Assembly: GCF_000428765.1 (NCBI RefSeq)
Contig: NZ_AUAO01000001.1
Span: forward strand, 868,001 to 932,000
Length of the DNA stretch: 64,000 bases
From: Brevundimonas aveniformis DSM 17977
Lineage (GTDB): Bacteria > Pseudomonadota > Alphaproteobacteria > Caulobacterales > Caulobacteraceae
Direction of reading: 5' to 3'
Shown: positions 15,663-24,767 of the stretch, one piece after another
Position numbering within the stretch: position 1 is the stretch's first letter
Layout: each line of letters opens with the position of its first letter
Made by a program: the position numbers and the translations under genes
The notes under the pieces: model-generated
Told to the model about the DNA's origin: nothing
What the model saw: only the letters and a program-made list of their open reading frames with translations
Database searches by the model: none

Positions 15663-17996
15663 CTAACCGGCGTCGAGTTCAAGCTCGGGGGCGGTGGCCC
15701 GGTCGGTGGCATTGACGGGCAGATCGAGACTGAACTCAGCCCCCTGACCTGGCTCGCTTCGCAGGGATACCGCGCCGCCGTGCATTTCGGCTACCGCCTT
15801 CACCAGAGCCAGGCCCAGGCCCGGCCCGCCGCGGTCGCGACCGACGAACCGGTCAAACACATGGGCCTGTTTGTGGAAGGGGACACCCCGACCGGTATCC
15901 GAAACGGTCAGGCGAACGCCGCCTGCGGTCGTCTCCGCGCGAAGCCCGACCGTACCCGCCCCTTCAAGGGCACGCACCGCATTGTCGGCCAACTGGTCGA
16001 CGATCTTGATCAGCCGGTCCTCATCGGCCCGGATGAGGTCGACGCCTTCACCCACCTCGACGACCAGTTCGGCACCCTTGGCCTGAAGATCGGGTCGGAT
16101 GCGGTCGGCCACCCGGGTCAGGACATCCGCGACACGAACATCGCCGAGGGCCAGCGCCATCTCGCCGGCGTCGATCTGGGCCATGTCGAGCACATCGTCG
16201 ATGGAATGGGCCAACTGGCCGGCCGCTGAGCGCACGGCGGCCAGATGCTGGCGCGACCGGTCCGGCAGGCCCGAGCCTTCGGCCTCGAGCAGTTCGGCAT
16301 AGCCGATGATGGTGGTCAGGGGGGTGCGCAGTTCATAGGAGACGTTGCCGACAAACTCGCGCTTGAGCCGTTCGGCTTCTCCCAGGGCGGCCTGCTTCTG
16401 TTCCAGGGCGTCCTCAAGCTCGCGCCGGGCCGTGATATCGGAAAAAGCGATGAGGGTGGCCCCATCGGGCAGGGGTCGGGTCTGCCAGGCCACAATGCGT
16501 CGATCCACCAGACGGGCCTCCCCCGAAACCGGGGCCCGGCTCTCGGGGTCTGGGTCTGTCACGCGCGCGCCGAGTTCGGTCCACAGTCCCGGTTCAGGTA
16601 GCAACGCCCGGCAAAGCGCCGCGACCTCGTCAAAGCCACCGGCGTCATCGAGCTGCTCGCCGGTCAGGGCCCAGAACCGCTCGAAGGCATCATTTCGCAG
16701 CCGCAGCCTTCCGTCGGAGCCAAAAACGGCAACGGCGTCATTGAGCTTGTCCAGCGTAGCCTGCTGCACATTGAGCAGGGCGTTGTACTCCGAGCGAAGT
16801 TTCAGCTCATCGGTGATGTCGGCAAACAGCAGCAGCAGGCCACCCAGGGGATGGGGCTGGCGCACCACGCGCAGGGTTCGCCCATCGGGAAGCGGCCAAA
16901 CGTCGTCGGGAGCGATTTCGGTTGAGCCGTAATATTCGAGCTCGCGGGCCTTCCAGCCAGAATAGTCGGCCGTCTCCGGCAGTTTGCGGCGCTGTCGCAA
17001 CCGGTCCAGCACCTCAGCGTGGGTGGGGCGCTCATCCAGCCAGGCTGAGTCCAGGCCAAAGAGGTCGCGGAACGACGAGTTGTGATAGGCAAGCCGCCGG
17101 TTGGCCCCGAAGATGGCGACGGCGTCGTCCAGATGATCCAGGGTTTCGTCGTGGGCCTCGACGTGACGGCGCAGGGTTTCGCGCGTCTCCTCAGTCTCGG
17201 TCACATCCACCGCATAGGACAGCACCTCGCCTTGGCCGATTGGCTCGATGACCATACGCCAGGCCCGCCGCCGCCCGCCGAGAACCGCCCAGCGGAAGCG
17301 TTCGATCCGTTTTCCTGCCTCAAGGGCCTCGACCACGAGGGCGGTACCGTCCTTGTCGAACATGGACCCTGCCGCACGGGCGGCCTCCAGCGTCGGCTGT
17401 TCGACGGCCGAAAGCCAGGCCCGATTGGCCCAGACGAGGCTCCCCGAAGCATCGGAGATCCAGGCCGGGGCCGGCAGGGCATCCGCCAGCATCGACAGGC
17501 GACTATCGGTGGCCGGCTCCACATCGACGCCTGGGTCAAGTCGCAGCCAGACGGACCCCCCCAGTGCCTTGCCCTCCAGACTGACCGGGCCGGCTATGCC
17601 CTGGACCGTCAATCGGCAGGGCTCGCCTCGCTCGACCAGGGCTGTCAGGCGCTGCGTGGTGTCGGCGGCCTGGTCGGCCAGGGCGTGGATGACTGAAAAA
17701 GCCAGATTCTCGTGGTTCTCGACCTCGAGGCCCAGGGCTGTCGCGACCGCCTCCAGGGCCTCACGCCCGCTGGCCAGTCGAGCTTCGCCGCCTTCGATGC
17801 GAATGACGGCACCCTCGAACGCCTCGGCGGCGCCGCGGGCATCCGCGAGCGCCTGGGCTCCGGCCATCGCTTCCCGGTCCATGCCGCGCCGGCGTTGCTG
17901 GACGCCGCGTCGGATCCGCCAGGCCCAGATGACCACAGCCAAGGCCAGGCCAACGGACCCGGCGGAAGCCACATATGCGATATCGATAGGCGTCAT
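15663..17996 (-). CDS. divL: DivL-type atypical tyrosine-containing sensor kinase
   Basis: The 777-residue protein has one N-terminal membrane helix (about 7-27), several PAS-like regions (about 160-270, 280-390, 405-510) and a HisKA/HATPase_c core. In the H-box the residue in the His position is Tyr554: NVSYELRTPLTTIIGYAELL. This replacement is the hallmark of Caulobacter DivL (Tyr550 in a 769-residue protein), which couples DivK status to the CckA kinase. The ATPase part keeps N-, G1- (DTGRGVP) and G2-like (GGPGLGLALVKAVAE) boxes. Length, layout and the Tyr make the assignment strong. Confidence 0.93.
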   Translation of the reverse strand: MTPIDIAYVASAGSVGLALAVVIWAWRIRRGVQQRRRGMDREAMAGAQALADARGAAEAFEGAVIRIEGGEARLASGREALEAVATALGLEVENHENLAFSVIHALADQAADTTQRLTALVERGEPCRLTVQGIAGPVSLEGKALGGSVWLRLDPGVDVEPATDSRLSMLADALPAPAWISDASGSLVWANRAWLSAVEQPTLEAARAAGSMFDKDGTALVVEALEAGKRIERFRWAVLGGRRRAWRMVIEPIGQGEVLSYAVDVTETEETRETLRRHVEAHDETLDHLDDAVAIFGANRRLAYHNSSFRDLFGLDSAWLDERPTHAEVLDRLRQRRKLPETADYSGWKARELEYYGSTEIAPDDVWPLPDGRTLRVVRQPHPLGGLLLLFADITDELKLRSEYNALLNVQQATLDKLNDAVAVFGSDGRLRLRNDAFERFWALTGEQLDDAGGFDEVAALCRALLPEPGLWTELGARVTDPDPESRAPVSGEARLVDRRIVAWQTRPLPDGATLIAFSDITARRELEDALEQKQAALGEAERLKREFVGNVSYELRTPLTTIIGYAELLEAEGSGLPDRSRQHLAAVRSAAGQLAHSIDDVLDMAQIDAGEMALALGDVRVADVLTRVADRIRPDLQAKGAELVVEVGEGVDLIRADEDRLIKIVDQLADNAVRALEGAGTVGLRAETTAGGVRLTVSDTGRGVPFHKQAHVFDRFVGRDRGGPGLGLALVKAVAEMHGGAVSLRSEPGQGAEFSLDLPVNATDRATAPELELDAG

Positions 17997-18094
17997 TCGA
18001 ACCGGCCCGTCCCGCCATTCTCAAGAGCGATTCGGCCCACCATAACCTAATCCGCCGTCTTGTCCGCCGTCCGCTTCGGGGGGATAGGTCTGGC

Positions 18095-18487
18095 ATGTTC
18101 CAGCTCCCCACGATCGACGACATGGTCCGCCTAGCCGAAGAGGCCTGGCAGCGGCTTCCTCCGGTCTTTCGAGAGGCGTCCGGGCCGGTGGTGATCCGGG
18201 TCGTGGATTTCGCCGAACCCGAGGTTCTGGCCGAACTGGGGATTGAGGATCCGTTCGAGCTCACCGGGCTCTATCACGGCGTGGACCTGACCCATGCCTC
18301 GGTGACGAACCCGATGCCGTTTCCGGCCGAGGTGTTTCTCTACCGTCGCCCGATCCTCAACGAATGGATTGAGCGGGGCAATGTCGATCTGGCGGCGCTG
18401 GTCGAGCATGTCCTGATCCACGAGATCGGCCACCACTTCGGCCTGTCGGACGATGACATCCACGATATCGAGGACGACCGCCGCTAG
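18095..18487 (+). CDS. zincin-like metallopeptidase family protein (DUF1025 type)
   Basis: The 130-residue cytoplasmic protein carries HEIGHHFGLSDDDI at about residues 109-122, the HExxHxxG zinc site of the minimal zincin family. Upstream are VVIRVVDFAEPE and LTGLYHGVDL, typical of this family. It has no signal peptide. Substrates of the family are unknown. It is divergent from divL with a 98-base gap, so the two may share a control region. Confidence 0.88.
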   Translation: MFQLPTIDDMVRLAEEAWQRLPPVFREASGPVVIRVVDFAEPEVLAELGIEDPFELTGLYHGVDLTHASVTNPMPFPAEVFLYRRPILNEWIERGNVDLAALVEHVLIHEIGHHFGLSDDDIHDIEDDRR

Positions 18488-18547
18488 CCTAGACCCGACT
18501 TCGCGCCTATAGGGGCAGGCTAGGCCGCAGCGGCTATACGGATAAGA

Positions 18548-19624
18548 ATGCGTATTCTTCTGGCGACGGACGCTTGGGAACCCCAGGTCAACGGCGTGGT
18601 TCGCACCCTGTCACGGACGGTGGCGGAGTGTCGTGAGATGGGCCACGAGGTCCTGACCGTCACGCCTGATCAATTCAAGACCATCCCGTGCCCGACCTAT
18701 CCCGAGATTCGTCTCGCCTTGGGCGCGGAAGAAGAGATCCGTGAGCGCATGGCGGCGTTCGAGCCAGAGGCCGTACATATCGCCACCGAAGGTCCGATCG
18801 GCATCGCCACCCGGCGCATCTGTCTGGAATGGAAGCTGCCGTTCACGACCAGCTATCACACCAAATTCCCCGAATATGTCTCGGCCCGGTTTCCCGTGCC
18901 GGTTCAGGTCGGCTACGCCTATATGAAGTGGTTCCACAAGCCGTCCGGGCGGCTGATGGTGGCCACACCGACGCTCCGGGATGAGCTGGTCAAGCATGGC
19001 TTTCGCAACGTCTCGCCGTGGACGCGAGGGGTCGATACAGAGCTGTTCCGACCCGATCTGGAGGCGATCTTTCCCGCCGACTGGCCGCGCCCGATCTGGC
19101 TGAACGTCGGTCGGGTCGCCGTCGAAAAGAATATCGAAGCCTTTGTCGAGCTGGACCTGCCGGGCACCAAGGTGGTCGTTGGCGACGGTCCGGCCAAGGC
19201 CGACCTCGAGGCTCGCTATCCCGATGTCAAGTTTACCGGGGCGATGTTCGGCGAAGATCTGGCGCGAGCCTTCTCCGATGCTGATGTGTTTGTCTTCCCG
19301 TCATGGACCGATACCTTCGGTCTGGTGATCCTGGAGGCCATGGCGACCGGAACGCCGGTCGCGGCCTATCCCGCCCACGGCCCCATCGACATCATTCCCG
19401 GCTCGGGTGCCGGGGCGATCGACGACGATCTCAGGACGGCCTGCATGGCCTGTCTGAATCTCGATCGACAGGCGGTGAGAGCCTATGCCGAGGGCTTCTC
19501 CTGGCGCGCCTCGGCCGAAGAGTTCGTGCGTAATCTTCAGCCTCAGCCCGAGGCCGAGAAGGTGAAATTCTGGCGGCGTCTGCGGCGTCTGGCACGTTTG
19601 CGTCGCCGGGCTGCGGCGGCCTGA
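18548..19624 (+). CDS. GT4-family glycosyltransferase
   Basis: The 358-residue protein has a GT-B fold. The N-terminal domain starts MRILLATDAWEPQVNGVVRTL. The C-terminal domain has GVDTELFRPD and the donor-binding E-x7-E region FPSWTDTFGLVILEAMATGTPV. It resembles glycosyltransferases that make glycolipids (alpha-mannosyl or sulfoquinovosyl/digalactosyl diacylglycerol type). A strongly basic Arg-rich tail (about 338-355) could bind membranes. Sugar donor and acceptor are not determined. Confidence 0.87.
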   Translation: MRILLATDAWEPQVNGVVRTLSRTVAECREMGHEVLTVTPDQFKTIPCPTYPEIRLALGAEEEIRERMAAFEPEAVHIATEGPIGIATRRICLEWKLPFTTSYHTKFPEYVSARFPVPVQVGYAYMKWFHKPSGRLMVATPTLRDELVKHGFRNVSPWTRGVDTELFRPDLEAIFPADWPRPIWLNVGRVAVEKNIEAFVELDLPGTKVVVGDGPAKADLEARYPDVKFTGAMFGEDLARAFSDADVFVFPSWTDTFGLVILEAMATGTPVAAYPAHGPIDIIPGSGAGAIDDDLRTACMACLNLDRQAVRAYAEGFSWRASAEEFVRNLQPQPEAEKVKFWRRLRRLARLRRRAAAA

Positions 19625-19717
19625 GTTCGCGGCTTTCGGCCTGAAAAGGAACAGTGGGGCCGGAAATGGGTTATGCTTAGGCGTGGCAGGGGCTCAACCT
19701 CGACCTGGAGGATCGCC

Positions 19718-20260
19718 ATGAAGAAGCTATTTGCCGTCCTAGCCGGAAGCCTGGTGCTGACGGCCTGCGCCACCCCGACCGTCTATGCGCCGGAGGGGTA
19801 CGGGGGCCAACGCGGCGGTTACGCCGAGCAACGCGTCCAGGAGGACCGCTGGGCGGTCGCCTTCAGCGGCAATTCCCTGACCAGTCGTGAGACGGTCGAG
19901 ATGTACCTCCTGTATCGGGCGGCCGAGTTGACGGTGCAGTCCGGTTACGACTGGTTCGTCACAGACTATCGCGAAACGGAAGCCGACACCCGCTACTACT
20001 CCAACCCGGACCCCTGGTTCCGCGGATCCTATGGTCCCTATTGGGGGCCCAACTGGCGCTTCTATCGTGGCGGCTACTGGACGGCCTGGGATCCCTGGTA
20101 TCGGGACATGGATATGCGCCAGGCGACCCGCTATGAGGCGCGTTCCGAGATTGTCATGGGCCGGGGCGTCGCGCCGGCAGGTGAACGCCACGCCTTCGAC
20201 GCGCGCGAGGTGATGCAAAACCTGGGGCCGCGCGTCGCCCGGCCAGGAGCCTACGGCTGA
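19718..20260 (+). CDS. envelope lipoprotein, unknown
   Basis: The 180-residue product has a lipoprotein signal MKKLFAVLAGSLVLTACATP (lipobox LTAC, Cys17). The mature part contains a conserved-looking WAVAFSGNSLTSRETVEMYLLYRAAELT. A Tyr/Trp/Gly-rich stretch follows (about 100-135). GGAGG lies before ATG 19718; a longer frame from 19673 has no site. Similar lipoproteins are common in Caulobacterales, without known function. It ends 6 bases from the convergent DUF6065 gene. Confidence 0.82.
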   Translation: MKKLFAVLAGSLVLTACATPTVYAPEGYGGQRGGYAEQRVQEDRWAVAFSGNSLTSRETVEMYLLYRAAELTVQSGYDWFVTDYRETEADTRYYSNPDPWFRGSYGPYWGPNWRFYRGGYWTAWDPWYRDMDMRQATRYEARSEIVMGRGVAPAGERHAFDAREVMQNLGPRVARPGAYG

Positions 20261-20266
20261 TTGCCG

Positions 20267-21010
20267 TCAGGTCAGCCGGATCGGCTTGAGCCGGCGCTTG
20301 TTGACGTGGTCCTCGGGGGCGCTGCCCGGCGCTTCCTCCGGCAGCTCGCCCTTGAAATAGAACCGCTGCCAGGATTCCCGCACCGTATCCGGGTCATTGG
20401 CGGCCAGGCGTCGATTGAATTCACCGCGCTGGCGGTTCCAGGCGTTGAACTGGCCGTGGAGCTCTTGATCGCGCTCAAGCGAGCGCATGACAGGCTGGAC
20501 CTGCTCCATGGCCCGGTTCTGAACCAGGGTGATGAAACAGAAGGGTTCGCCACGCTCCCATTTGACCATGCCGGGGCGGGTGAAGATCCAATTCATGGTG
20601 AAGGGGAAGGGCAGCCAGTCCGTTTCGACCAGGCCCGTCAGGGGCTGGATGCCGTCCTTGACATGATTGGGCGGGCCTGAGGCCCACATGGCCCAGCCGG
20701 GGGGCGTGCGGAACAGATAGCCGGGATGAAAGGTGACGACACCACCGGCAAAATGCGAGGCGATGAAATGGTCCTGGTCGGGGATCGGGCGGTCGAAACG
20801 GAACGAAATGTCCGATTGGCTCCTCCCACCCGTCCACTCGATCGTCACATCCCAAGGCGACAGGATTTCCCAGCCCGTCGTATTGGCCATGGTCAGCGGC
20901 AGGCATTTGTAGGGATGGCGGTTGGAGAAATTGTCCATCCACCGGCGCTGGGCGCGACCGGGGACGATCTCGGGCGGGCGCGAGCCCATCGGGTAGCACA
21001 AGAGTTCCAT
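20267..21010 (-). CDS. DUF6065-type hypothetical protein
   Basis: The 247-residue protein has no signal peptide. Recognisable pieces are RRWMDNFSNRHPYKCLPLTMAN, FHPGYLFRTPPGWAMWASGPPN and WIFTRPGMVKWERGEPFCF, which I associate with DUF6065. In some bacteria such proteins sit near oxygenase or cupin-type genes, but nothing here shows that. I chose ATG 21010; the frame continues to 21187 but overlaps the divergent YbaK gene. Function unknown. Confidence 0.72.
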   Translation of the reverse strand: MELLCYPMGSRPPEIVPGRAQRRWMDNFSNRHPYKCLPLTMANTTGWEILSPWDVTIEWTGGRSQSDISFRFDRPIPDQDHFIASHFAGGVVTFHPGYLFRTPPGWAMWASGPPNHVKDGIQPLTGLVETDWLPFPFTMNWIFTRPGMVKWERGEPFCFITLVQNRAMEQVQPVMRSLERDQELHGQFNAWNRQRGEFNRRLAANDPDTVRESWQRFYFKGELPEEAPGSAPEDHVNKRRLKPIRLT

Positions 21011-21055
21011 GCCGAATTTCCTAGCCTTGGCGGACGGGTATCGTAAAGCGGCACC

Positions 21056-21568
21056 ATGGCGTTTGACCGAGATCAATTTCTGGCCTGGCTGGACCAGCAG
21101 GGCATTGTTCACAAGACGGTCGAGCACGCGGCTGTCTTTCGCGTGGAGGAGGGGCTGGAGCTCAAGGCGGGGATGCCCGGTGCCCATACCAAGAACCTCT
21201 TTCTCAAGGACAAGAAGGGGCGGCTGTGGCTGATATCCGCTCGTCAGGACACGATGATCGACCTCAAGCGGCTGGACCGGGTGATCGGGTCAGCGCGCCT
21301 GTCCTTCGGGAATGCCGAGTTGATGAACGAGGTGCTGGGTCTGACCCCCGGGTCGGTGACGGCGCTGGGCCTGGTCAATGACCCCGACCACAGGGTAACT
21401 TTCGTGGTCGACCGGCACCTGTGGGGGGCCGATATCGTCAACTTTCATCCGCTGTTGAACACCGCGACCACGGGGCTGGACCAGGCAGACTTTCGACAGT
21501 TCCTTCAGATTATCGGCGTCGAGCCGATGGTCGTCGATTTTGAAGCCATGGCGGTCATCAGCCCTTGA
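21056..21568 (+). CDS. YbaK/ProX-type aminoacyl-tRNA deacylase
   Basis: The 170-residue single-domain protein belongs to the YbaK/ProRS-INS editing superfamily. It would hydrolyse mischarged tRNA such as Ala-tRNA(Pro). Visible motifs are [31 protein letters not shown] with the conserved lysine, and [14 protein letters not shown]. ProXp-ala (PrdX) is the closest match by pattern. Its 3' end overlaps the convergent HPt gene by 11 bases. Which misacylated tRNA it clears is inferred only. Confidence 0.87.
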   Translation: MAFDRDQFLAWLDQQGIVHKTVEHAAVFRVEEGLELKAGMPGAHTKNLFLKDKKGRLWLISARQDTMIDLKRLDRVIGSARLSFGNAELMNEVLGLTPGSVTALGLVNDPDHRVTFVVDRHLWGADIVNFHPLLNTATTGLDQADFRQFLQIIGVEPMVVDFEAMAVISP

Positions 21569-21911
21569 GGCTGGCGAGCATCAGTTCGTGACGCCAGGCG
21601 GCGACATCGGCCAAGGCGGCGGCCAGCGCATCCTTGACCCCTTCAAGACGGCCAGCCAGGGCGGCTGGGTCGGCCTGTTCTGCCGACACGCAGGCCTCGG
21701 CCAACCCATGGGCTCCGATGCCAGCAGCCGACCCCTTGAGGGTATGGACGGCGTCCTTCCAGCCGGGGCTCGTCACCTCAAGCATCGGCGACCAGATATT
21801 GGCCTGCTGCTGGAACAGGCCGAGCACTTCGTCAGCCAGGGCTGTGTCTCCCTGTGTGAAGCTGTCCAGCACCGAGACATCGATGGCACCAGCCAGATCG
21901 CGGCGGCTCAT
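21558..21911 (-). CDS. stand-alone histidine phosphotransfer (HPt) protein
   Basis: The 117-residue protein is a four-helix HPt module with the phospho-accepting histidine in [14 protein letters not shown] at about residues 57-70. GAGGAG stands before ATG 21911; the frame is open further to 21962 but without a site. In Caulobacter the HPt ShpA, of similar size, relays phosphate from ShkA to TacA; this gene is a candidate ShpA given the TacA-like gene in the same window. ShkA is not in the window. Confidence 0.85.
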   Translation of the reverse strand: MSRRDLAGAIDVSVLDSFTQGDTALADEVLGLFQQQANIWSPMLEVTSPGWKDAVHTLKGSAAGIGAHGLAEACVSAEQADPAALAGRLEGVKDALAAALADVAAWRHELMLASLKG

Positions 21912-22090
21912 TTGGAAAGCTCCTCGAATGAGAACGGCGGCCTGCCGCCAGCGCCGGGACATTATCGCCGCCCGGAATCCCCTTGCAAGCGATGGCTATC
22001 GCCTCTATGTCCGCGCCTCCCGCGATGTTCCGGCTAGGAGCCTTGCGGCTGGCATGGCCTTGTTTGGACCGGCCCAAGGACGATGGTTCC

Positions 22091-22166
<76 letters not shown>

Positions 22167-22437
22167 TCGTTTCCCCCTTTGATACCTAGGATACACGCCG
22201 GGCACGTCGGCCGCGGGTTGGCTCGGTGTTGCGGTAAACACCCGCCCCGATCTTGCAGAACGCCCCCGGAACGAATCGCGTCCGAATCACTGACATCGCG
22301 CTCTTCTGGCTTTGTTCACCGCAATATCTTGTATCTAAAGGATGATTAACCACAACTGTCGGGTCGCGGCTGTTTATGGAATCCTCAATACTCGCGCGTA
22401 GTCTCTGGCGCAGGCTTCATGGACTTGGGAGGGTCCG
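22167..22437. other. intergenic region between tRNA-Lys and small ORF
   Basis: No gene is seen. The second half is clearly AT-richer (TTGTATCTAAAGGATGATT) and looks like a promoter region. It holds a CtrA-like box and a GAATC (GANTC) site at about 22379-22383, which CcrM would methylate. Confidence 0.5.
22335..22350 (+). promoter_or_regulatory. candidate CtrA box before small ORF
   Basis: CTAA, seven bases, TTAAC: one mismatch to TTAA-N7-TTAAC. It lies in the AT-rich segment about 90 bases before ATG 22438. A GANTC site follows at about 22379. The pairing of both motifs is typical of cell-cycle promoters in this order, but the evidence is positional only. Confidence 0.4.
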
Positions 22438-22623
22438 ATGGGTCACGCACCTGCTGTTGATGCTCAGGCGAGGTATCGCGCCGAACTGCGGCGTTCGGGT
22501 GCCATGCGAAACGGCCTGGCCCTGGCGGCGCTTCGTCAGATGATCCACTTTTTCGGCGACGGGATCGGCGCTTGGCTTCGTGCGCGCGCTGCGTCTAAAC
22601 AGGCCCCGCCAGCGGCCCCGTAG
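22438..22623 (+). CDS. small hypothetical protein ending inside tRNA-Arg
   Basis: A 61-residue frame starts [20 protein letters not shown] behind a good GGGAGGG site (spacing about 5). It has an amphipathic middle ([28 protein letters not shown]). Its TAG stop is made by bases 8-10 of tRNA-Arg (22621-22623), so gene and tRNA overlap by 10 bases. No family is recognised. The promoter-like upstream region supports it being real, but it could be a leader of the tRNA transcript. Confidence 0.5.
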   Translation: MGHAPAVDAQARYRAELRRSGAMRNGLALAALRQMIHFFGDGIGAWLRARAASKQAPPAAP

Positions 22624-22690
22624 CTCAGCAGGATAGAGCAGCGGTTTCCTAAACCGGAGGTCGGGTGTTCGAGTCACCCCGGGGTCGCCA
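22614..22690 (+). tRNA. tRNA-Arg (anticodon CCU)
   Basis: Acceptor GGCCCCG pairs with CGGGGTC (one G-U pair). D-arm GCTC..GAGC, anticodon loop TTCCTAA with anticodon CCT, T-arm GGGTG/CACCC with TTCGAGT, and encoded CCA are present. The anticodon stem GCGGT/ACCGG has a G-G mismatch at its outermost pair (27-43). It reads the rare AGG codon. The 5' end overlaps the stop codon of the small ORF. Confidence 0.95.
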
Positions 22691-22783
22691 GCTCTTGGTC
22701 TGGAACCTCCAAGTCCGGTGACGGCTGATTTTCGCCGTGATCTGAGGTATAAGCGCGCTTCTCCCGTCTTTCAGGATTCATCC

Positions 22784-23938
22784 GTGAGCCTCTCGCTCGA
22801 CATCAGCCATGCCGCGCGCGCCCGTCCGTCTGCGCCCGTGAACCTGTCCGGTCTCACGCGTGAAGGCCTGCGCCAGGCGCTGATCGACGCCGGGGTCTGT
22901 CCGCCCGAGAAGGCCAGGATGCGGGCCAGCCAGATCTGGGGCTGGATCCACCACTATGGGGTGACCGACTTCTCGGCCATGACCAATGTGGCCAGGGACA
23001 TGCAGGCCAGGCTCGCTGACGCCTTCACGCTTGAGCGGCCCGAGATCGTCGAGCGCCAGGTGTCGAAGGACGGCACCCGCAAATGGCTGATCCGCACCGC
23101 GCCGGGCATCGAGATAGAGACCGTCTATATCCCCGACGTCGGCCGGGCCGGGGCGCTGTGCGTGTCCAGCCAGGTCGGCTGTACCCTGAACTGCTCCTTC
23201 TGTCATACCGGCACCCAGAAGCTGGTGCGCAACCTGACCGCAGCCGAGATCGTGGCCCAGGTTCAGGTCGCCCGCGACGACCTCGGCGAATGGCCGTCGC
23301 CGAAGGAAGACCGCCGGCTGTCCAACATCGTCTTCATGGGCATGGGCGAGCCGCTCTACAATCTGGACCATGTCGCGGACGCCATCGACATTATCTCGGA
23401 CAATGAGGGCGTCGCCCTGTCGCGGCGGCGGATCACGGTCTCGACCTCGGGCGTCGTGCCGCAGCTGAACGAGCTGGGCGAGCGCACCCAGACCATGCTG
23501 GCGATCAGCCTGCACGCCACGAATGACGAGCTCAGGAACGTGCTCGTCCCGCTGAACAAGAAATATCCGCTGGAGCAGCTGATGGCCGGCATCCGGGCCT
23601 ATCCGGGCCTGGGCAATGCGCGGCGGGTGACGTTCGAATATGTGATGCTGAAGGGCGTGAACGACAGCCCCGAAGAGGCGCGTGCGCTGGTCAAGCTGAT
23701 CGCCGGCATCCCCGCCAAGGTCAATCTGATCCCGTTCAATCCCTGGCCCGGAACCGAGTACGAATGCTCGGACTGGAAGACCATCGAGCGGTTCGCCGCC
23801 ATCCTGAACAAGGCCGGATACGCCAGCCCGATCCGCACCCCGCGCGGTCGCGACATCCTGGCGGCCTGCGGCCAGCTGAAGTCCGAGAGCGAGAAGATCC
23901 GGGCCAGCGCGCTCAGGGCGATGATGAGCGTCGACTAA
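22784..23938 (+). CDS. rlmN: dual-specificity 23S rRNA/tRNA adenine-C2 methyltransferase RlmN
   Basis: The radical-SAM enzyme methylates C2 of A2503 in 23S rRNA and A37 in some tRNAs. The cluster-binding [11 protein letters not shown] gives Cys133, Cys137 and Cys140. The C-terminal AACGQLKSE holds the methyl-carrying cysteine. The N-terminal helical domain includes [27 protein letters not shown] place the start at GTG 22784 (VSLSLDIS), giving 384 residues, the usual size, with AGGA upstream. A GTG at 22718 is also in frame but close to the tRNA end. Confidence 0.95.
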   Translation: MSLSLDISHAARARPSAPVNLSGLTREGLRQALIDAGVCPPEKARMRASQIWGWIHHYGVTDFSAMTNVARDMQARLADAFTLERPEIVERQVSKDGTRKWLIRTAPGIEIETVYIPDVGRAGALCVSSQVGCTLNCSFCHTGTQKLVRNLTAAEIVAQVQVARDDLGEWPSPKEDRRLSNIVFMGMGEPLYNLDHVADAIDIISDNEGVALSRRRITVSTSGVVPQLNELGERTQTMLAISLHATNDELRNVLVPLNKKYPLEQLMAGIRAYPGLGNARRVTFEYVMLKGVNDSPEEARALVKLIAGIPAKVNLIPFNPWPGTEYECSDWKTIERFAAILNKAGYASPIRTPRGRDILAACGQLKSESEKIRASALRAMMSVD

Positions 23939-23943
23939 AATCT

Positions 23944-24096
23944 CTCCTCCCCACGACGTAGGATGTGGGGAGGTGGCTCGGCGCTAATCGGCGTCGCGCC
24001 GGAGAGGGCGGCGATGATCTCGCCTGACAGGCTTCGGGTGCCCCCTCCACCACTTCGTGGTCCCCCTCCCCATTTCGCGCCGCTCATGGGGAGGAG
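23944..24096. repeat. intergenic palindromic repeat element, about 153 bp
   Basis: The element is bounded by an inverted repeat CTCCTCCCCA (23944-23953) and TGGGGAGGAG (24087-24096). Internal hairpins include CCCCAC...GTGGGG (23950-23970) and ACCACTTCGTGGT near 24050. It fills the gap between convergent rlmN and lysE genes exactly. This looks like a dispersed non-coding repeat of the REP/MITE kind; it may also end transcription in both directions. Confidence 0.65.
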
Positions 24097-24099
24097 ATA

Positions 24100-24726
24100 T
24101 CAGTGCCGGAACAGGATCATCGCCGCCGCGATCAGCAACAGGCCTCCGCTGATCCAGCTGAAGGCGCGTGAGAAGGCCGGGTCGGTCATGCGGCGGGTCA
24201 GGGCGGCACCACCCAGGCCATAGGCGCTCATGGTGATCATATCCAGGCCGATGGTGGCGATGGCAAACAGCACCAACTGCGGTCCCAACGGCCGGGCCGG
24301 ATCGAGGAAGGGTGGCAGGACGGCGGTGAAGAACAGCACCGCCTTGGGGTTGGCGATCTGGACCATGAAGCCGTCGACCAGGGGGCCGCGCCGCGTCAGG
24401 CGGGCCTTACCGGGATCGCCGGGGGCGTGGCCGGCCCCTCGGATGGTCTGTATGCCCAGCCAGGCGACGTAGAGGCCGCCGGCGATCGCGATCCAGCGGA
24501 ACTGGTCTGGGAAGGCGGCGACCAGTGCCCCTAGCCCGAGCGAGGCGGCAAAGAACCACACCAGGGTGGCCGCATTCATACCGATCATCCCCAGGAGGGC
24601 GGCGCGTTTGCCGTCGCGCACGCCCGTCGCCACGGCGAACAGATTGGCCGGCCCCGGGGTCATCGCCATCAAGGCCATGACGCCCAGGAAGGTCAAATAC
24701 AGATGCGGATCGACGGGCCAGGCCAT
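24100..24726 (-). CDS. LysE/RhtB-family amino-acid exporter
   Basis: The 208-residue inner-membrane protein has about six hydrophobic segments. The family signature is MAMTPGPANLFAVATGVRDGKRAALLGMIGMNAATL near residues 18-53 and VQIANPKAVLFFTAVLPPFLDP near 122-143. It would export a small amino acid or homoserine-lactone-like compound. The frame extends to 25200, but that portion is a shadow of the upstream gene; ATG 24726 gives the normal family length. Confidence 0.9.
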   Translation of the reverse strand: MAWPVDPHLYLTFLGVMALMAMTPGPANLFAVATGVRDGKRAALLGMIGMNAATLVWFFAASLGLGALVAAFPDQFRWIAIAGGLYVAWLGIQTIRGAGHAPGDPGKARLTRRGPLVDGFMVQIANPKAVLFFTAVLPPFLDPARPLGPQLVLFAIATIGLDMITMSAYGLGGAALTRRMTDPAFSRAFSWISGGLLLIAAAMILFRH

Positions 24727-24767
24727 GGCGGGCGTCTGAGGGGATTGGGGTCTGGCGTCAACGGCCA

